Shown piece by piece: positions 9,113-15,104 of a stretch of 16,817 nucleotides of DNA (position 1 is the first letter of the stretch; each line of letters starts with the position of its first letter). Origin of the DNA: Deinococcus sp. (GTDB taxonomy: Bacteria > Deinococcota > Deinococci > Deinococcales > Deinococcaceae); the NCBI RefSeq assembly GCF_030523985.1, contig NZ_JAUNHK010000012.1:1-16817 (forward strand), given 5' to 3'. The notes beneath the pieces are model-generated. The model had not been told where the DNA came from. It saw only the letters and a program-made list of their open reading frames with translations, and searched no databases. The position numbers and the translations under genes were made by a program.

Positions 9113-9118
9113 AGTCTA
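9113..9118 (-). promoter_or_regulatory. -10 box for the glycosyltransferase gene
   Basis: TAGACT on the - strand (identical to the hisB box) ends 10 nt before the GTG at 9102, leaving at most a few bases of leader. Confidence 0.45.
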
Positions 9119-9172
9119 GCAGGCCCGCCCGCCGCCCCGAACCGCCGCCCAGGTGCAGGAAGGCGGGCAAGT

Positions 9173-9185
9173 TAAAATTCCTGAC
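9173..9185 (+). promoter_or_regulatory. -10 box TAAAAT upstream of hrpB
   Basis: TAAAAT at 9173-9178 matches TATAAT at five of six bases and lies 7 nt before the ATG at 9186, not before the hrpB reading frame. The geometry is that of a leaderless transcript whose first ORF is the 16-codon leader. Confidence 0.55.
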
Positions 9186-9236
9186 ATGATACCCACGACG
9201 CCCAGCCGAATTCCACGAAGCGGAGACCTGTTCTGA
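9186..9236 (+). CDS. Candidate 16-aa leader peptide upstream of hrpB
   Basis: ATG at 9186 opens MIPTTPSRIPRSGDLF and stops with TGA at 9234-9236. It has the best promoter placement in this gap (TAAAAT 7 nt upstream), while hrpB has no standard start codon of its own. Its stop overlaps the CTG at 9233-9235 (CTGA), the same geometry as an ATGA coupling, and GGAG at 9222-9225 inside it sits 7 nt before that CTG. The peptide itself shows no recognisable motif. The alternative is that this is the true hrpB N-terminus separated by an indel. Confidence 0.45.
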   Translation: MIPTTPSRIPRSGDLF

Positions 9237-10993
9237 CGCTGCCCATTCATGAGGTCATTCCCGAACTGAAGGCGGCCCTCGCCGCGCATCCGCTGGTCGT
9301 GCTGCAAGCCCCCCCCGGCGCAGGCAAAAGCACCGCGCTGCCGCTGGAGCTGCTCGGGGAAAGCTGGCTGGCAGGGCAAAACGTCATCATGCTGCAACCT
9401 CGGCGGGTGGCGGCGCGGGCGGTGGCGGCAAGGCTGGCGGAAACCTTGGGCGAAAGCGTGGGTCAGACCATCGGCTCCCGCGTGCGCTTCGAGTCCCGCG
9501 TGGGGCCGCAGACGCGGCTGGAGGTCGTCACCGAGGGCATCCTGACCCGCCGCCTGCAACGCGACCCCGAACTGAGCGGCGTGGGGCTGGTCATTCTGGA
9601 CGAGTTCCACGAGCGCAGCCTGAACGCTGACCTTGCGCTGGCGCTGCTGCGGGAAGTCCAAGCCGCCCTGCGCGACGACCTGCGCGTGCTGGTGATGTCC
9701 GCCACGCTTGACCCCGACCTGCCCGCCCGCCTCGGTGCGCCGCTGGTAGAAAGCGCGGGCCGCGCCTACCCCGTGGACATCCGCTACCTGCCCACCGACC
9801 CCACAGGCCGCGTGGAAGACGCTGTGGCGGGAGCCATCCGCCGCGCTTTGGAGCAGGATGAGGGCGACATCCTGGCGTTTTTGCCTGGGGTGCGTGAGAT
9901 TCGGAATGTTTTAACGACCCTCGCTCCTGGGGGGAGAGGGCCTTGCGAAGCAAGGGGTGAGGGGGTAACGGTTCTCCCCCTCTACGGCGACCTCCCCCTC
10001 TCCGAACAGCGCCGCGCCCTGCTGCCCGACCCGCAAGGACAGCGCAAAGTGGTGCTGGCGACTTCTATTGCCGAAACCTCGCTCACCATTCAGGGCGTGA
10101 AGGTCGTGGTAGACGGTGGGCAGAGCCGCACCCAGCAGTTCGACCCCGCCACGGGCCTCTCGCGCATGGTCACGACCCGCGTGACCCAGGACGCCGCCAC
10201 CCAGCGTGCAGGGCGGGCGGGGCGCACTTCGGCGGGCGTGTGCTACCGCCTGTGGTCGGAGCGCACGCAAGCCCTTCTGCCCGCCGCGCAGCCGCCCGAA
10301 ATCCTGACCGCCGACCTCGCGCCGCTGACGCTGGAACTGGCCGGCTGGGGCGCGAACGACCCCGCCGACCTCCCCTGGCTGGACGCGCCACCTGCTGCCC
10401 GCATCCAGACCGCCCGCACGCTCTTGCGGCAACTGGACGCGCTGGACGGAGAGGGCCGAATCACCCCCGCTGGACGGCGTTTGCTGGACTTCCCGACCCA
10501 TCCGAGGCTGGCGCATCTGCTTTCGCAGGCCGAGGATGCGGCGCTGGCGGCAGACGTGGCGGCCCTACTGGAAGAACGCGACCCGCTGCCGAGCGGCACA
10601 GGGGCCGACCTCACCGGGCGCGTAGAGGTGCTGCGGCGCTGGCGCGAGGGCGCGAAGGTGAATGCGGAAATGGCGGTGCTGGAGCGGGTGGAGCGGTTGG
10701 CGGGACAGTGGCGGCGGGTGCTGAAGGGGGCAAGTGAAAACCCCCCTCCCGTTGCTTCGCAACGCCCTCCCCCGCAAGGGGAGAGGGAAAAAGCCCCCAA
10801 TCCATCAACCATCAACCCTCAACAGCCGTGGGCGACCTCCTCGCCCTCGCCTACCCCGAACGCCTCGCCCTCGCCCGCCCCGCCGCGTCCGGCATGGCGC
10901 GGGGCCGCTTTCTGCTGGTGGGTGGACAGGGGGCCGCCCTGCCCGAAGGGGACGCGCTGGCGGGCGCTCCTGCGCTGGCGGTGGCACACCTGA
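9233..10993 (+). CDS. hrpB: HrpB-type ATP-dependent RNA helicase, N-terminal part (helicase core)
   Basis: This is the DEAH-like superfamily 2 helicase core of HrpB. Counting from CTG 9233: motif I GAGKST 29-34, motif II DEFHER 123-128, SAT 156-158, TSIAETS 277-283 and motif VI QRAGRAGR 324-331, then the winged-helix/HA2 region to about residue 499 (near 10730). Residues 231-244 are an in-frame insertion encoded by a palindromic repeat. After 10735 the frame reads repeat and then off-frame sequence (Pro/Ser-rich) to 10993, so the true protein ends or shifts here. No ATG, GTG or TTG exists in frame between the stop at 9182 and GTG 9299. The family N-terminus (LPIHEVIPEL) begins at CTG 9233, which puts motif I at the usual distance. 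GTG 9299 would start only six residues before motif I. Confidence 0.85.
   Translation: MTLPIHEVIPELKAALAAHPLVVLQAPPGAGKSTALPLELLGESWLAGQNVIMLQPRRVAARAVAARLAETLGESVGQTIGSRVRFESRVGPQTRLEVVTEGILTRRLQRDPELSGVGLVILDEFHERSLNADLALALLREVQAALRDDLRVLVMSATLDPDLPARLGAPLVESAGRAYPVDIRYLPTDPTGRVEDAVAGAIRRALEQDEGDILAFLPGVREIRNVLTTLAPGGRGPCEARGEGVTVLPLYGDLPLSEQRRALLPDPQGQRKVVLATSIAETSLTIQGVKVVVDGGQSRTQQFDPATGLSRMVTTRVTQDAATQRAGRAGRTSAGVCYRLWSERTQALLPAAQPPEILTADLAPLTLELAGWGANDPADLPWLDAPPAARIQTARTLLRQLDALDGEGRITPAGRRLLDFPTHPRLAHLLSQAEDAALAADVAALLEERDPLPSGTGADLTGRVEVLRRWREGAKVNAEMAVLERVERLAGQWRRVLKGASENPPPVASQRPPPQGEREKAPNPSTINPQQPWATSSPSPTPNASPSPAPPRPAWRGAAFCWWVDRGPPCPKGTRWRALLRWRWHT
9928..9966 (+). repeat. GC-rich palindromic repeat, copy A (in frame inside hrpB)
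   Basis: The core CCTTGC-GAA-GCAAGG (9941-9955) is flanked by G-rich tracts with GAGGG. It encodes about 14 residues (APGGRGPCEARGEG) between the helicase segments VREIRNVLTTL and VTVLPLYGDLPL, which are adjacent in the family apart from a short linker. The reading frame is preserved, so this copy is tolerated as a surface insertion. Confidence 0.8.
10738..10788 (-). repeat. GC-rich palindromic repeat, copy B (opposite orientation, frame-breaking)
   Basis: On the - strand the core reads CGTTGC-GAA-GCAACG (10750-10764), flanked by GGGAGG-type tracts as in copies A and C. A second stem, CCCTC (10766-10770) with GAGGG (10783-10787) closing over CCCC and GGGG, lies beside it. An adjoining stretch to about 10820 contains CCATCAACCATCAACC. 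The whole foreign stretch is roughly 85-90 nt, and its length must be 2 modulo 3 because the hrpB frame changes across it. Confidence 0.8.
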
Positions 10994-11793
10994 ACGTGAG
11001 TCAGGCGGAGGGGCGCATCCTGCTGGCGGCTCCGCTTGACCCTGCCGTGCTGCGGGAAAAGGCCGCGTGGCAGGACACTGTGCGCTGGGACGCCCGCACA
11101 GGCACGCTGCTGGCGGCGCAGGAGCTACGGCTAGGAGCGTTGGTACTGGACACCCGCCCGCTGAAGGTCTTTCCCGCCGAACTCAAGGTGCGGGCCGTAG
11201 CCGACGCCATCCGCGCCGAGGGAATCCACCTGCTCAACTTTTCGCCCGCCGCCTCAGCCTTCCGCGCCCGCGTGCAGTCTGTGCGCGAGTGGCGCGGCGA
11301 AGACTGGCCCGACCTCTCTGACAAGGCGCTGCTAGATAACTTGGAAGACTGGCTGCCCGACGGCCTGAGCCGCGTTCGCACCCGTGACGACCTCGCCCGC
11401 CTTGACCTGCTGCCCGCGTTGCAAGCCTTGCTGCCCTGGAACCTGACCCGCGAACTGGACGACCTCGCGCCCACGCACCTCACCGTGCCCAGCGGCTCCC
11501 GCGTGCGGCTGGAGTACCGCCCCGGCGAAGCGCCGATTCTGGCGGTCAAGTTGCAGGAACTCTTCGGGCTGGCTGACACGCCCACCGTCAACGGGGGCCG
11601 AGTGAGCGTGCTGCTGCATCTGCTGTCGCCTGCGGGCCGCCCCGTTCAGGTCACGCAAGACCTGCGCTCGTTCTGGAATTCGTCCTATTTCGAGGTTCGT
11701 AAAGACCTGCGCGGGCGCTACCCCAAGCACCCCTGGCCCGACGACCCCTGGACCCACGAGCCGACCAAGCTGGTCAAAAAGCGCCTGGGTTGA
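10828..11793 (+). CDS. hrpB: HrpB helicase, C-terminal part in a different frame
   Basis: This 321-aa segment is the C-terminal portion of HrpB. It begins with GDLLALAYPERLALAR, includes AELKVRAVADAIRAEG, and ends with the highly conserved FWNSSYFEVRKDLRGRYPKHPWPDDP. Added to the core (about 499 residues) it gives about 820, the normal HrpB length, so the two parts were one gene. The open frame extends back to 10738. GTG 10828 is the only plausible independent start and has no clear ribosome-binding site. Expression could occur by -1 frameshifting at 10738-10744, transcript slippage on C6 at 10741-10746, or reinitiation. Otherwise the gene is a split pseudogene, or the C run is a sequencing error. 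The C-terminal part shows no decay. Confidence 0.85.
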   Translation: MGDLLALAYPERLALARPAASGMARGRFLLVGGQGAALPEGDALAGAPALAVAHLNVSQAEGRILLAAPLDPAVLREKAAWQDTVRWDARTGTLLAAQELRLGALVLDTRPLKVFPAELKVRAVADAIRAEGIHLLNFSPAASAFRARVQSVREWRGEDWPDLSDKALLDNLEDWLPDGLSRVRTRDDLARLDLLPALQALLPWNLTRELDDLAPTHLTVPSGSRVRLEYRPGEAPILAVKLQELFGLADTPTVNGGRVSVLLHLLSPAGRPVQVTQDLRSFWNSSYFEVRKDLRGRYPKHPWPDDPWTHEPTKLVKKRLG

Positions 11794-11803
11794 TAGTTGA
11801 TGC

Positions 11804-11842
11804 AAAAAAGCCTCCCGGACTTGATGACGGAAGGCTTTTTTT
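11804..11842 (+). terminator. Bidirectional intrinsic terminator after hrpB
   Basis: AAAAAAGCCT (11804-11813) pairs with AGGC (11832-11835) plus the following T run (11836-11842). A mismatch and CCG/CGG extend the stem inward. A run on one side and T run on the other make it work both ways: for hrpB, and for the ddrA operon arriving on the - strand. Confidence 0.88.
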
Positions 11843-11844
11843 GA

Positions 11845-11893
11845 CCCTCCACCCTTGTGGGGGAGGGCCTTGCGAAGCAAGGGGAGGGGGGGT
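11845..11893 (+). repeat. GC-rich palindromic repeat, copy C (intergenic)
   Basis: The core CCTTGC-GAA-GCAAGG (11868-11882), identical to copy A, is flanked by GGGGGAGGG on the left and GGGAGGGGGG on the right. It lies between the hrpB terminator and the end of the small membrane protein gene. Confidence 0.82.
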
Positions 11894-11924
11894 ACGCAGA
11901 CCAACTCTTCTTATGACAGATGCT

Positions 11925-12101
11925 CTAGAAAAACCGTACCGCCACCCCCGCCAATAGCGTCAGCAACGCCAGATTGACCATGCCCCAGCCCAGGTCGGAC
12001 GCGCTGGGGAGCTGCCGGGCCGACACCCGAGCGGGCGCGGAAGCCTCCGGTAGGGGGCGGCTCAGCGTGGGCGCGGGGCGGGTGGGCCAACTACGAATCA
12101 T
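11925..12101 (-). CDS. 58-aa single-helix membrane protein coupled to ddrA
   Basis: This small protein is not recognised. Residues 1-36 are Pro/Ala/Arg/Ser-rich and probably disordered; residues about 38-56 (WGMVNLALLTLLAGVAV) form one hydrophobic helix ending in RFF at the C-terminus, so it is a tail-anchored or single-pass protein. Its ATG (12099-12101) overlaps the ddrA stop as ATGA, so it should be translated from the radiation-induced ddrA mRNA. The ribosome-binding site is weak (GGGCGGG about 5 nt ahead), as expected if translation depends on coupling. The frame is short and high-GC, so it could still be chance; the hydrophobic tail and ATGA overlap argue that it is real. Confidence 0.6.
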   Translation of the reverse strand: MIRSWPTRPAPTLSRPLPEASAPARVSARQLPSASDLGWGMVNLALLTLLAGVAVRFF

Positions 12102-12700
12102 GCGGCCCGCCCAGGGTTGTTGGTCACGGGGTGAATGCTGCCCAGCGCGGCCTTGAGGTGCTTGTAGACCTCGCGCTGCAAGTCCAGGTCTTCGGGGAGT
12201 TCGTAGCGCAGTTGCTCCATCGCCTGCACGAGGTGCGCTCCGCCGGGGCTGCGCTCGTGGTCGGGCCGCGCCCATTCGGGCAGGTCGGGCATGTGCAGCG
12301 GGGCGCGGCGGGCGTCGTCCCAGTCCACCCAGTGCCGGGGCAGGTCGTACAGGTAGCGCCCGATGCCGAACTGCACGGCGCACCGCTTGAGGGCGTCGCT
12401 GGCAGCGGCCTTGTAGGGAGCCGAGCAGCCTTCGGAGGCTTCGCCCATGTCCTCGCGGGTCACGCCCAGCACGGTCAGGCGGCCCTTGATGGTGGGGGTC
12501 GCCGCGCCCTGTACCACTTCCATCTCAAAGCGCCAGTCGTCGGGGCAAATGGCGTCCAGGCGGTCCTGCACGGCGCGAGCGTCCACGTGGGCCAGCAGCA
12601 TGGCGCGGGTGCGCTCGGCGTTGAAAGAGGCGGGTTTCCAACTCACCATGTGAGCGGGAAACGGGGCTTGGAGTCGTTTCTGGACATCGCTCAGCTTCAT
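12098..12700 (-). CDS. ddrA: DdrA, Rad52-like DNA end-protection protein
   Basis: This 200-aa protein matches DdrA, a Deinococcus radiation-response protein that binds 3' single-stranded DNA ends and protects them from nucleases after irradiation or desiccation. It begins MKLSDVQKRLQAPFPAHMVSWKP, followed by the Rad52/22-family region NAERTRAMLLAHVDARAVQDRLDAICPDDWRFEM, then KAAASDALKRCAVQFGIGRYLYDLP (about 97-121), the conserved strand-annealing-fold signature. A charged C-terminal part follows (LPEDLDLQREVYKHLKAAL). The ATG at 12698-12700 is fixed by the promoter 6 nt ahead, giving a leaderless mRNA. Regulation by the DdrO repressor is inferred from the palindrome over its -35 element. It is divergent from hisB, and the stop overlaps the small membrane protein gene. 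Confidence 0.97.
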   Translation of the reverse strand: MKLSDVQKRLQAPFPAHMVSWKPASFNAERTRAMLLAHVDARAVQDRLDAICPDDWRFEMEVVQGAATPTIKGRLTVLGVTREDMGEASEGCSAPYKAAASDALKRCAVQFGIGRYLYDLPRHWVDWDDARRAPLHMPDLPEWARPDHERSPGGAHLVQAMEQLRYELPEDLDLQREVYKHLKAALGSIHPVTNNPGRAA

Positions 12701-12706
12701 GGGTTT

Positions 12707-12742
12707 AGTTTATAACAGAATCTTTTTACGGTCAAGACATAA
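12707..12742 (-). promoter_or_regulatory. ddrA promoter with overlapping RDRM-like palindrome
   Basis: On the - strand, TTGACC (12730-12735) and TAAACT (12707-12712) are separated by 17 nt, a near-ideal sigma-70-type promoter. The -10 ends 6 nt before the ddrA ATG. The 17-bp stretch 12726-12742 reads TTATGTCTTGACCGTAA on the - strand, with one perfect half (TTATGTC) of the radiation/desiccation response motif TTATGTCATTGACATAA and a degenerate other half. It covers the -35 box, so DdrO binding would block the polymerase. Confidence 0.85.
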
Positions 12743-12826
12743 TGAGCATGGGGTAGAGGGCTGATGGCAGATGGCGGAAGGCCATACAGATGCTTGCCAT
12801 TCATTCGCTTTCGGCCCGCCTGGACC

Positions 12827-12838
12827 TAGACTTCTGGC
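12827..12838 (+). promoter_or_regulatory. -10 box for hisB, leaderless
   Basis: TAGACT at 12827-12832 ends 6 nt before the hisB ATG. No -35 match at 16-18 nt. Confidence 0.5.
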
Positions 12839-13426
12839 ATGTCCCGCGCCGCCACCATCACCCGAAAGACCCAGGAGACCGACATCACCGTGCGCCTCGA
12901 CCTCGATTCATCCCGGTACGACGCCCCCGCCACCGGGCACGGCTTCTTTGACCACATGCTCGACGCTCTGTCCCGCCACAGTCGCCTGGGCCTGAGCGTG
13001 AGCGGCACGGGCGACCTGCACATCGAGCCGCACCACCTGATCGAAGACACCGGAATTACGCTGGGGCAGGCGCTGACCGCCGCACTGGGCGACCGCAAAG
13101 GCATCGAGCGCTACGGGTCGGCCTTCGTGCCGATGGACGAAACTTTGGCGCATGTGGTGGTGGATCTGTCGGGCCGCGCCCACCTCGAATTTCACCCCGA
13201 GCGGCTGGACGTGTACGGCGACGCGGGCGGCATGACCCACTACCACATGCGCGAATTTCTGCGCGGCTTTTGCAACCACGGCGGGGTCACGCTGCATGTG
13301 CGCCTGCTGGCAGGCCGCGAAGCCCATCACGTCATCGAAGCCATCATCAAAGCCCTGGCGCGGGCACTGCGCGACGCGGTGGCGATAACTTCGGACGCCA
13401 TGCCGAGTACGAAGGGAAGCCTGTAA
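12839..13426 (+). CDS. hisB: Imidazoleglycerol-phosphate dehydratase
   Basis: This 195-aa cytoplasmic enzyme of histidine synthesis dehydrates imidazoleglycerol phosphate to imidazoleacetol phosphate using manganese, as a 24-mer. Both repeats of the fold carry their metal motifs: PHHLIED at 64-70 (His65, His66, Glu69) and AHHVIEA at 162-168 (His163, His164, Glu167). GHGFFDHMLDALSRHS (33-48) and the C-terminal PSTKGSL are also family hallmarks. The usual HIDDHHTVED reads HIEPHHLIED here, a mild divergence. It is the monofunctional form, without the phosphatase domain of E. coli HisB. The start agrees with the -10 box 6 nt upstream. hisH follows after one intervening gene. Confidence 0.97.
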   Translation: MSRAATITRKTQETDITVRLDLDSSRYDAPATGHGFFDHMLDALSRHSRLGLSVSGTGDLHIEPHHLIEDTGITLGQALTAALGDRKGIERYGSAFVPMDETLAHVVVDLSGRAHLEFHPERLDVYGDAGGMTHYHMREFLRGFCNHGGVTLHVRLLAGREAHHVIEAIIKALARALRDAVAITSDAMPSTKGSL

Positions 13427-13432
13427 AGCGTT

Positions 13433-13458
13433 GCCGCCGTCAAGGGGGCGAAGGCGGC
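13433..13458 (+). terminator. Weak hairpin after hisB
   Basis: GCCGCC (13433-13438) pairs with GGCGGC (13453-13458), just after the hisB stop. There is no T run, so it may only weaken transcription into the next gene or stabilise the hisB end. Confidence 0.3.
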
Positions 13459-13503
13459 CTCATCTCTCACCGTCCGTCAGCAACACGCTGTCATTGTGCA
13501 GCC

Positions 13504-14334
13504 ATGCGCACCCGTTTGCTGCTCGCCCTCCTCGCCTCTTCCGCTACAGCGGGTGCCCTGTCCGGCCCCAGTGAAACCCGTGTGCCCCGCGCCGCCGAAA
13601 CCGACGCCATCATCCGCGCCGTGTGCAGTGGGAAGGCCGATTTGGGACGGCTGAATGGCTGCAAGCAGACGGTCTACGAAGGCCGCCCAAGTTCCGAGAT
13701 TCGCAGCCCGAAGACGATGCTCCTGCTGACCAGCGTCCTGTCCGGGTCGTTCACCACACCGGGGCAAAAGGAACTGCTGGCGACATTCTGCACCGAAACC
13801 GAAAGCTGCTCGGGCGAAACGGTGCTGCTGCGGCAGGTGCGCGGGCAGTGGCAGCCCGTCAGCCTCGTACCGGGCTTTCTGCCCTCTAAGTGCCTGACCT
13901 ACCCGCGTGCGGGCGGCACCCAGGCCGCTGCGTGCCTGGGCGAGAACGCCAGAAACGAGCCGATGGGAAACACCCTGAAAATTGCGTCGTGGACGGGCGG
14001 CAAGCTGAAGGTGGAAACGGTGGCGCTGTTTCCGCTGCTTGAATTCCGCGACTTTTTCGGAAAGGGTTCGCAACAATGCGCCGGGCGCTGGCAATACGAA
14101 ACCCTTGACTGGGATGACCGTGACCGCAACGCCGACCGCGTGCCCGACCTGACGGTGCTGGCGAGTCTAGACACCTATAAACCTGTGGACGGCATGTGCG
14201 GGGCGGGCCTGGCCTTTGACCAGCAACCCGCCAACTCTGTCCGCCGTGACCTCACCTTCGTCTGGACAGGTGAAACTTTGCGGCCCACGGGCACGACAGC
14301 CGCCACACTGGAGAAGTACGCTAAGGGACGATGA
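13504..14334 (+). CDS. Unknown secreted cysteine-rich protein
   Basis: This 276-aa protein is not recognised. Residues 1-19 form a signal peptide: basic start, LLLALLASSA core, and a cleavage site near ATA-GA or AGA-LS. The mature part has eight cysteines (41, 53, 96, 102, 130, 144, 192, 232), enough for four disulfides, fitting an exported protein. Residues 205-215 (DRDRNADRVPD) form a DxDxNxDxxxD loop like the calcium-binding loops of dockerin, thrombospondin type 3 and FG-GAP proteins. The start is the ATG where the signal peptide begins; neither a strong -10 nor a ribosome-binding site is evident. It lies between hisB and hisH, and its stop overlaps the hisH start as ATGA, so it is co-translated with a histidine enzyme although nothing ties it to histidine synthesis. 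Confidence 0.8.
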   Translation: MRTRLLLALLASSATAGALSGPSETRVPRAAETDAIIRAVCSGKADLGRLNGCKQTVYEGRPSSEIRSPKTMLLLTSVLSGSFTTPGQKELLATFCTETESCSGETVLLRQVRGQWQPVSLVPGFLPSKCLTYPRAGGTQAAACLGENARNEPMGNTLKIASWTGGKLKVETVALFPLLEFRDFFGKGSQQCAGRWQYETLDWDDRDRNADRVPDLTVLASLDTYKPVDGMCGAGLAFDQQPANSVRRDLTFVWTGETLRPTGTTAATLEKYAKGR

Positions 14335-14990
14335 GCGCCACCTCTGCTCCTGCTTCTGCCCCTGAAGTCCTCCTGCTCGACTACGGCGCGGGCAATGTTC
14401 GCAGCGCCGCCCGCGCCCTGGAACGCGCCGGAATGACCGTGCGCGTCACCAGTCACGCTGCCGACGTCCCGCACGCTGGCGCGCTGGTGGTGCCGGGGCA
14501 GGGGCACTTCCGGCAGGTGATGGAAACCTTCGACCAGGGCGGCTTTCACGCTCCGGTCATGGACGCCGCCCGCGCCGGGGTGCCGCTCCTGGGCATCTGC
14601 GTGGGCATGCAGATGCTCTTTGACGGCTCGGAAGAAGCGCCGGGCGTGCCGGGGCTGGGCCTCATCGCCGGACAGGTCAAGAAGTTTGTCCCCGCGCCGG
14701 GCCACAAAGTCCCGCAGATGGGCTGGAACGCCCTCCAGGCCCGGGGCGACTCGCCGCTGCTGCGCGGGCTGGGGCCGGACGCCTATGCCTATTTCGTGCA
14801 TTCGTACTACGTGCCGCTGGACACAGACATCGAACACGGCGCAGTGACGGACTACGGCGTGCCGTTCTGGTCGGCCCTCAGTCGGGAGAACATTCACGCC
14901 GCACAGTTTCACCCCGAAAAAAGCGGCGCGGTGGGGCTGGCGCTACTGGAAAATTTCCGGCAGGAGGCGGCGCGGGGTGGTTCCCTGTAG
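14331..14990 (+). CDS. hisH: Imidazole glycerol phosphate synthase, glutaminase subunit HisH
   Basis: This 219-aa class I glutamine amidotransferase supplies ammonia to HisF for closing the imidazole ring. The triad is complete: Cys90 in LLGICVGMQMLF, His194 and Glu196 in QFHPEKSG. The oxyanion-strand region ALVVPGQGHF (51-60) and the N-terminal LLDYGAGNVRSA are typical; VPQMGWN (127-133) and YFVHSYYVP (154-162) are HisH hallmarks at the HisF interface. A Ser/Ala/Pro-rich tail of about 11 residues precedes the first strand. ATG 14331 overlaps the stop of the previous gene, with GGGA only a few bases ahead, so translation is probably coupled. hisF is not in the window. Confidence 0.96.
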   Translation: MSATSAPASAPEVLLLDYGAGNVRSAARALERAGMTVRVTSHAADVPHAGALVVPGQGHFRQVMETFDQGGFHAPVMDAARAGVPLLGICVGMQMLFDGSEEAPGVPGLGLIAGQVKKFVPAPGHKVPQMGWNALQARGDSPLLRGLGPDAYAYFVHSYYVPLDTDIEHGAVTDYGVPFWSALSRENIHAAQFHPEKSGAVGLALLENFRQEAARGGSL

Positions 14991-15004
14991 GGGCGGCCAT
15001 CTGC

Positions 15005-15010
15005 TACACT
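15005..15010 (+). promoter_or_regulatory. -10 box for rplY with a long leader
   Basis: TACACT, the same hexamer as before uppP and the RNase gene, lies 121 nt ahead of the rplY start. Transcription would begin near 15017, giving a leader of about 115 nt, unlike the leaderless genes around it. Confidence 0.5.
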
Positions 15011-15022
15011 GTCACGGTTGCA

Positions 15023-15104
15023 CGTCTGCCCCCGCCCCCGGACACGCTCAAGGGGACGCAGCCCCGGAGCCTGATTCCGATGCGTGGCGCAAAAAGGGCA
15101 GACG
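15023..15104 (+). promoter_or_regulatory. Structured 5' leader of rplY (candidate autoregulatory element)
   Basis: CGTCTGCCC (15023-15031) and GGGCAGACG (15096-15104) are perfect 9-bp inverted arms that would close most of the leader. Inside, GGGG (15052-15055) can pair with CCCC in the GCAGCCCCGG segment, extended outward by GCTC and GAGC. The closing stem ends 10 nt before the AAGGAG ribosome-binding site (15115-15120). L25 binds 5S rRNA, and several ribosomal protein genes carry leaders that mimic the rRNA site, so feedback control is plausible. Nothing here proves it. Confidence 0.45.

Noticed and set aside
9123..9168. GCCCGCC/GGCGGGC inverted repeat between the glycosyltransferase and hrpB promoters
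   Set aside because: Only 7 bp of pure G/C with a 32-nt spacer; expected by chance at this GC content.
9172..9190. RDRM-like GACAT near the hrpB promoter
   Set aside because: Only a partial right half and no matching left half; not enough to claim DdrO control.
9959..9982. GAGGGGG/CCCCCTC hairpin inside hrpB as an internal terminator
   Set aside because: No T run follows, and the right arm is conserved coding sequence (LPLYG).
10243..10815. Antisense Ser/Arg-rich frame inside hrpB
   Set aside because: No motif, and it overlaps conserved helicase sequence and repeat copy B.
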